The notes under the pieces are model-generated. The model was given only the letters and a program-made list of their open reading frames with translations. It was not told the origin of the DNA and did not search any database. Below, one piece after another: positions 15,024 to 16,209 of a DNA stretch of 16,209 bases (the first letter of the stretch is position 1; each line of letters starts with the position of its first letter). The stretch covers positions 1 to 16,209 of the forward strand of contig NZ_LATL02000346.1 in NCBI RefSeq assembly GCF_000972705.2, written 5' to 3'. Made by a program: the position numbers and the translations under genes. Origin of the DNA: Limnoraphis robusta CS-951 (GTDB lineage: Bacteria > Cyanobacteriota > Cyanobacteriia > Cyanobacteriales > Microcoleaceae).

Positions 15024-15081
15024 AATCGGGAACTCTAACACTGCTGCTCGGGTCTTTCTGTCCTGACTTTCTTGAGGTTAG

Positions 15082-15714
15082 ATGAATTTCGATCTCAAAA
15101 CAAAACAATTCGTGAACCCTCAAGCCTATCCCTACCCCATTAAAACGAAATATGGTTTCTGGTTGAAGTGGGTGTTTGTCAGCATTATCGGTTTTTTCGT
15201 CAGTTTACTTTGGGTCGAAATTGGTGAACGCCCCGATATGGGAATATTAGCCGGAGCAGTGGGAGGAACAGTTATCGGTTTCGCTCAATGGTGTGTTCTC
15301 AGACAATACATCTATCAACCTTGGCAATGGATTTTTGCCAGTATCATCGGTTGGACAGTATTAGGATACTCCCATATTGGAGCAATTGCTTGGGTTGCTC
15401 CCCGAACTTTAGACCTATTGCAGCGTATTTCTTATGGTGCCATAGACGGTAGCCAGGTGGGAATTTGCATCGGATTTTTGCAATGGTTAGCCCTGAGAAT
15501 ACAAGTTCCTCGCGCTTGGAAATGGCTGTGGGTGAGTCCGCTTTGTTGGACAGTCGGGTTGTCTGTCGGTTGGGCGTTTGGCGGTGTGATGCGTCAAACA
15601 ACTGAGCTTTTTTTAGCAGATGTCCTCGGTTTAACACTCACCTGGACGATTGTCGCTGGAATGACGGGAATTGCGCTAGTGCGGTTACTATGGATTAGCG
15701 ATGATTATTGGTAA
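15082..15714 (+). CDS. membrane protein of unknown function with internal repeat
   Basis: 210 residues with about five or six membrane helices. Two halves repeat the same pattern: GGTVIGFAQWCVLRQ...WQWIFASIIGWTVLG and GSQVGICIGFLQWLALR...WKWLWVSPLCWTVG, that is a G-rich helix ending in QW-x-x-LR, then a W-x-W segment and a GW/CW helix. Similar W-rich proteins are, as I recall, common and uncharacterised in cyanobacteria. The ATG at 15082 has GAGG 4 bases upstream. It starts 58 bp after thiO in the same direction and could be co-transcribed with it, without implying a role in thiamine synthesis. Confidence 0.85.
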   Translation: MNFDLKTKQFVNPQAYPYPIKTKYGFWLKWVFVSIIGFFVSLLWVEIGERPDMGILAGAVGGTVIGFAQWCVLRQYIYQPWQWIFASIIGWTVLGYSHIGAIAWVAPRTLDLLQRISYGAIDGSQVGICIGFLQWLALRIQVPRAWKWLWVSPLCWTVGLSVGWAFGGVMRQTTELFLADVLGLTLTWTIVAGMTGIALVRLLWISDDYW

Positions 15715-15727
15715 CAAACCGTTAGAG

Positions 15728-15745
15728 CAATGTTGTGCTACATTG
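15728..15745 (+). terminator. weak stem-loop after the 210-aa gene
   Basis: CAATGT (15728-15733) pairs perfectly with ACATTG (15740-15745) around a 6-base loop, 14 bp after the stop codon. It is AT-rich and not followed by a T-run, so it is only a possible terminator or 3' end stabiliser. Confidence 0.25.
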
Positions 15746-15863
15746 ATACTATCCGCAAAACTTTGAAGGTACATAGATAGCTAGATGGCATTTAAACCAA
15801 GTTACCAAAAATTGCCGCACACGCCTCTGCCTTTTAGGTATGGGGATATAAGGCTCTTTCTAA

Positions 15864-15872
15864 TGCTATAAT
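15864..15872 (+). promoter_or_regulatory. extended -10 promoter inside the IS-type element
   Basis: TGCTATAAT, a TG-n extension with a perfect TATAAT, lies just inside the left-end palindrome. No good -35 is seen, which extended -10 promoters can do without. A start near 15879 would produce an RNA running through all the hairpins towards the right end. Confidence 0.5.
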
Positions 15873-15878
15873 AACTCT

Positions 15879-16209
15879 ACTGGCAGGGTATTCAACCAGT
15901 TGAAAAACCCAGCATCTAATCGATGCAATGAACCTTGAAAACTTAAGGTATGGGGTTCTTGCCAGGAATGCTTTGGCAAGATCAAACCTTAAAGCACCAA
16001 GTACAGAGAATCAAGCATTTTTTTCTCAAGTACGGTAGGGCATACCGAAACTATCTCTGAAATGAGATGAACGACTGGGGAGACTCACCCCTCTGGAGTA
16101 GGTTAGGAAACTAGCTTGCTGTAAGGGTTGTCAATGAATCAGTAATCCAAAGCCGTGAGGCTTGGAGAATCCCCTTTCTTTAGAAATGGGGAGTATGTCA
16201 AGCAAAATA
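15879..16209 (+). ncRNA. omega-RNA-like structured RNA (predicted)
   Basis: A run of hairpins covers the region: TTCAA/TTGAA inside GGGT/ACCC (15886-15910), GCATC/GATGC (15912-15926), TCTTGCCA/TGGCAAGA (15957-15981, perfect 8 bp), GAGAA/TTCTC enclosed by GTAC/GTAC (16001-16033), CGGTA/TACCG (16033-16047), ATCTC/GAGAT (16053-16068), GGGG/CCCC (16077-16091), CCAA-GCC/GGC-TTGG with a GTGA tetraloop (16147-16165) and the right-end hairpin (16171-16191). TnpB elements make an omega RNA from the 3' part of tnpB and the right end, with the guide taken from the sequence directly beyond the element. The last part fits that plan; the upstream hairpins (15886-15981) are extra and unexplained. The true start and end are not known; the RNA probably continues past the window. 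Confidence 0.42.
16067..16183 (+). pseudogene. TnpB C-terminal tail remnant with an in-frame stop
   Basis: Read from 16067, the frame gives MNDWGDSPLWSRLGN, a TAG at 16112-16114, then LAVRVVNESVIQSREAWRIP and FL, and a TAG at 16181-16183 in the loop of the right-end hairpin. WSRLGN and VVNES-like tails ending in the right-end hairpin are typical of cyanobacterial TnpB proteins as I know them. The catalytic RuvC and zinc-finger parts are missing upstream (a TGA is in frame at 16058-16060), so no nuclease can be made from here. Confidence 0.42.

Larger units (their letters stand above)
15829..16205 (+). mobile_element. IS200/IS605-type element relic or non-autonomous derivative
   Basis: Both ends look like those of an IS200/IS605 element. 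The left has an imperfect palindrome GCCTTTTA (15829-15836) / TATAAGGC (15847-15854), 7 of 8 pairs. The right has CCCC-TTTC (16171-16178), loop TTTA, GAAA-T-GGGG (16183-16191), followed by AGTATGTCAAG, a right-end form I know from cyanobacterial tnpB elements. Between them are an extended -10 promoter, many hairpins and a short tail resembling the TnpB C-terminus, but no transposase or complete tnpB. About 375 bp in total. It may be a deletion product of a tnpB element, or a MITE-like element moved by a transposase elsewhere. Exact ends cannot be fixed here because these elements make no target duplication, and the right boundary is only about 5-10 bp from the window end. Confidence 0.55.

Noticed and set aside
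15344..15637. 97-aa minus-strand frame opposite the 210-aa membrane gene
   Set aside because: No family features; the plus-strand gene has a clear ribosome-binding site and transmembrane pattern.
15715..15828. Further gene or tRNA before the IS-type element
   Set aside because: No open frame of useful length, no cloverleaf; only one weak hairpin at 15728-15745.
15829..16209. Group I or group II intron
   Set aside because: A GATATA resembling a group I core piece and several hairpins were noticed, but no GTGYG 5' end, domain V or ordered P/Q/R/S elements were found; the right-end hairpin fits IS200/IS605 better.

Overview
The window looks like chromosomal DNA of a filamentous cyanobacterium (Oscillatoriales-type, for example the Planktothrix/Oscillatoria group). 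The evidence is a moderately AT-rich sequence, six copies of the cyanobacterial HIP1 octamer GCGATCGC (at 1112, 2386, 7568, 9685, 11775 and 14436), GC-rich intergenic palindromic repeats, and ArgG and ThiO proteins of cyanobacterial type. The genus is an inference.

Layout. Positions 1-262 hold a tandem array of a 73-bp repeat that runs into the argG stop codon. From 9469 down to 259 all genes read on the minus strand. In transcription order they are: a small one-helix protein, a GMC-type FAD oxidoreductase, an extended SDR (epimerase/dehydratase), a DUF218-like protein, a second extended SDR, a polytopic GT-C glycosyltransferase-like protein, a four-helix SMR/ArnE-like protein, a UbiA-family prenyltransferase of the decaprenyl-phosphate phosphoribosyltransferase type, and argG. 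Spacings are short (8-22 bp or a 1-bp overlap), except before the second SDR (107 bp), before ubiA (62 bp) and before argG (144 bp). On the plus strand are two related ~600-aa membrane proteins (9514-11355 and 11976-13769), separated by a small secreted protein on the minus strand. They are followed by thiO and a 210-aa membrane protein. The right edge (about 15829-16209) holds no complete gene. It is a dense series of hairpins with a left-end-like palindrome, an extended -10 promoter, a TnpB-like C-terminal tail and a typical IS200/IS605 right-end hairpin: a transposon relic or non-autonomous element carrying an omega-RNA-like transcript.

How the genes may work together. The UbiA enzyme (predicted to put phosphoribose on polyprenyl phosphate), an FAD oxidoreductase plus NAD(P)-dependent SDRs (redox or epimerising chemistry), a small flippase-like protein and GT-C-type membrane enzymes together resemble, step by step, the mycobacterial route to decaprenyl-phosphoryl-arabinose and its use outside the membrane. 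The FAD enzyme here is of the GMC family, not the DprE1 (VAO) family, so a variant lipid-linked pentose pathway is a hypothesis. The two divergent paralogues have first-loop DQW and HR motifs and a C-terminal beta-rich module, and may be further transferases of the same surface-glycan locus. The two sides share a 44-bp intergenic region with overlapping divergent promoters. argG, thiO and the 210-aa protein are probably unrelated neighbours.
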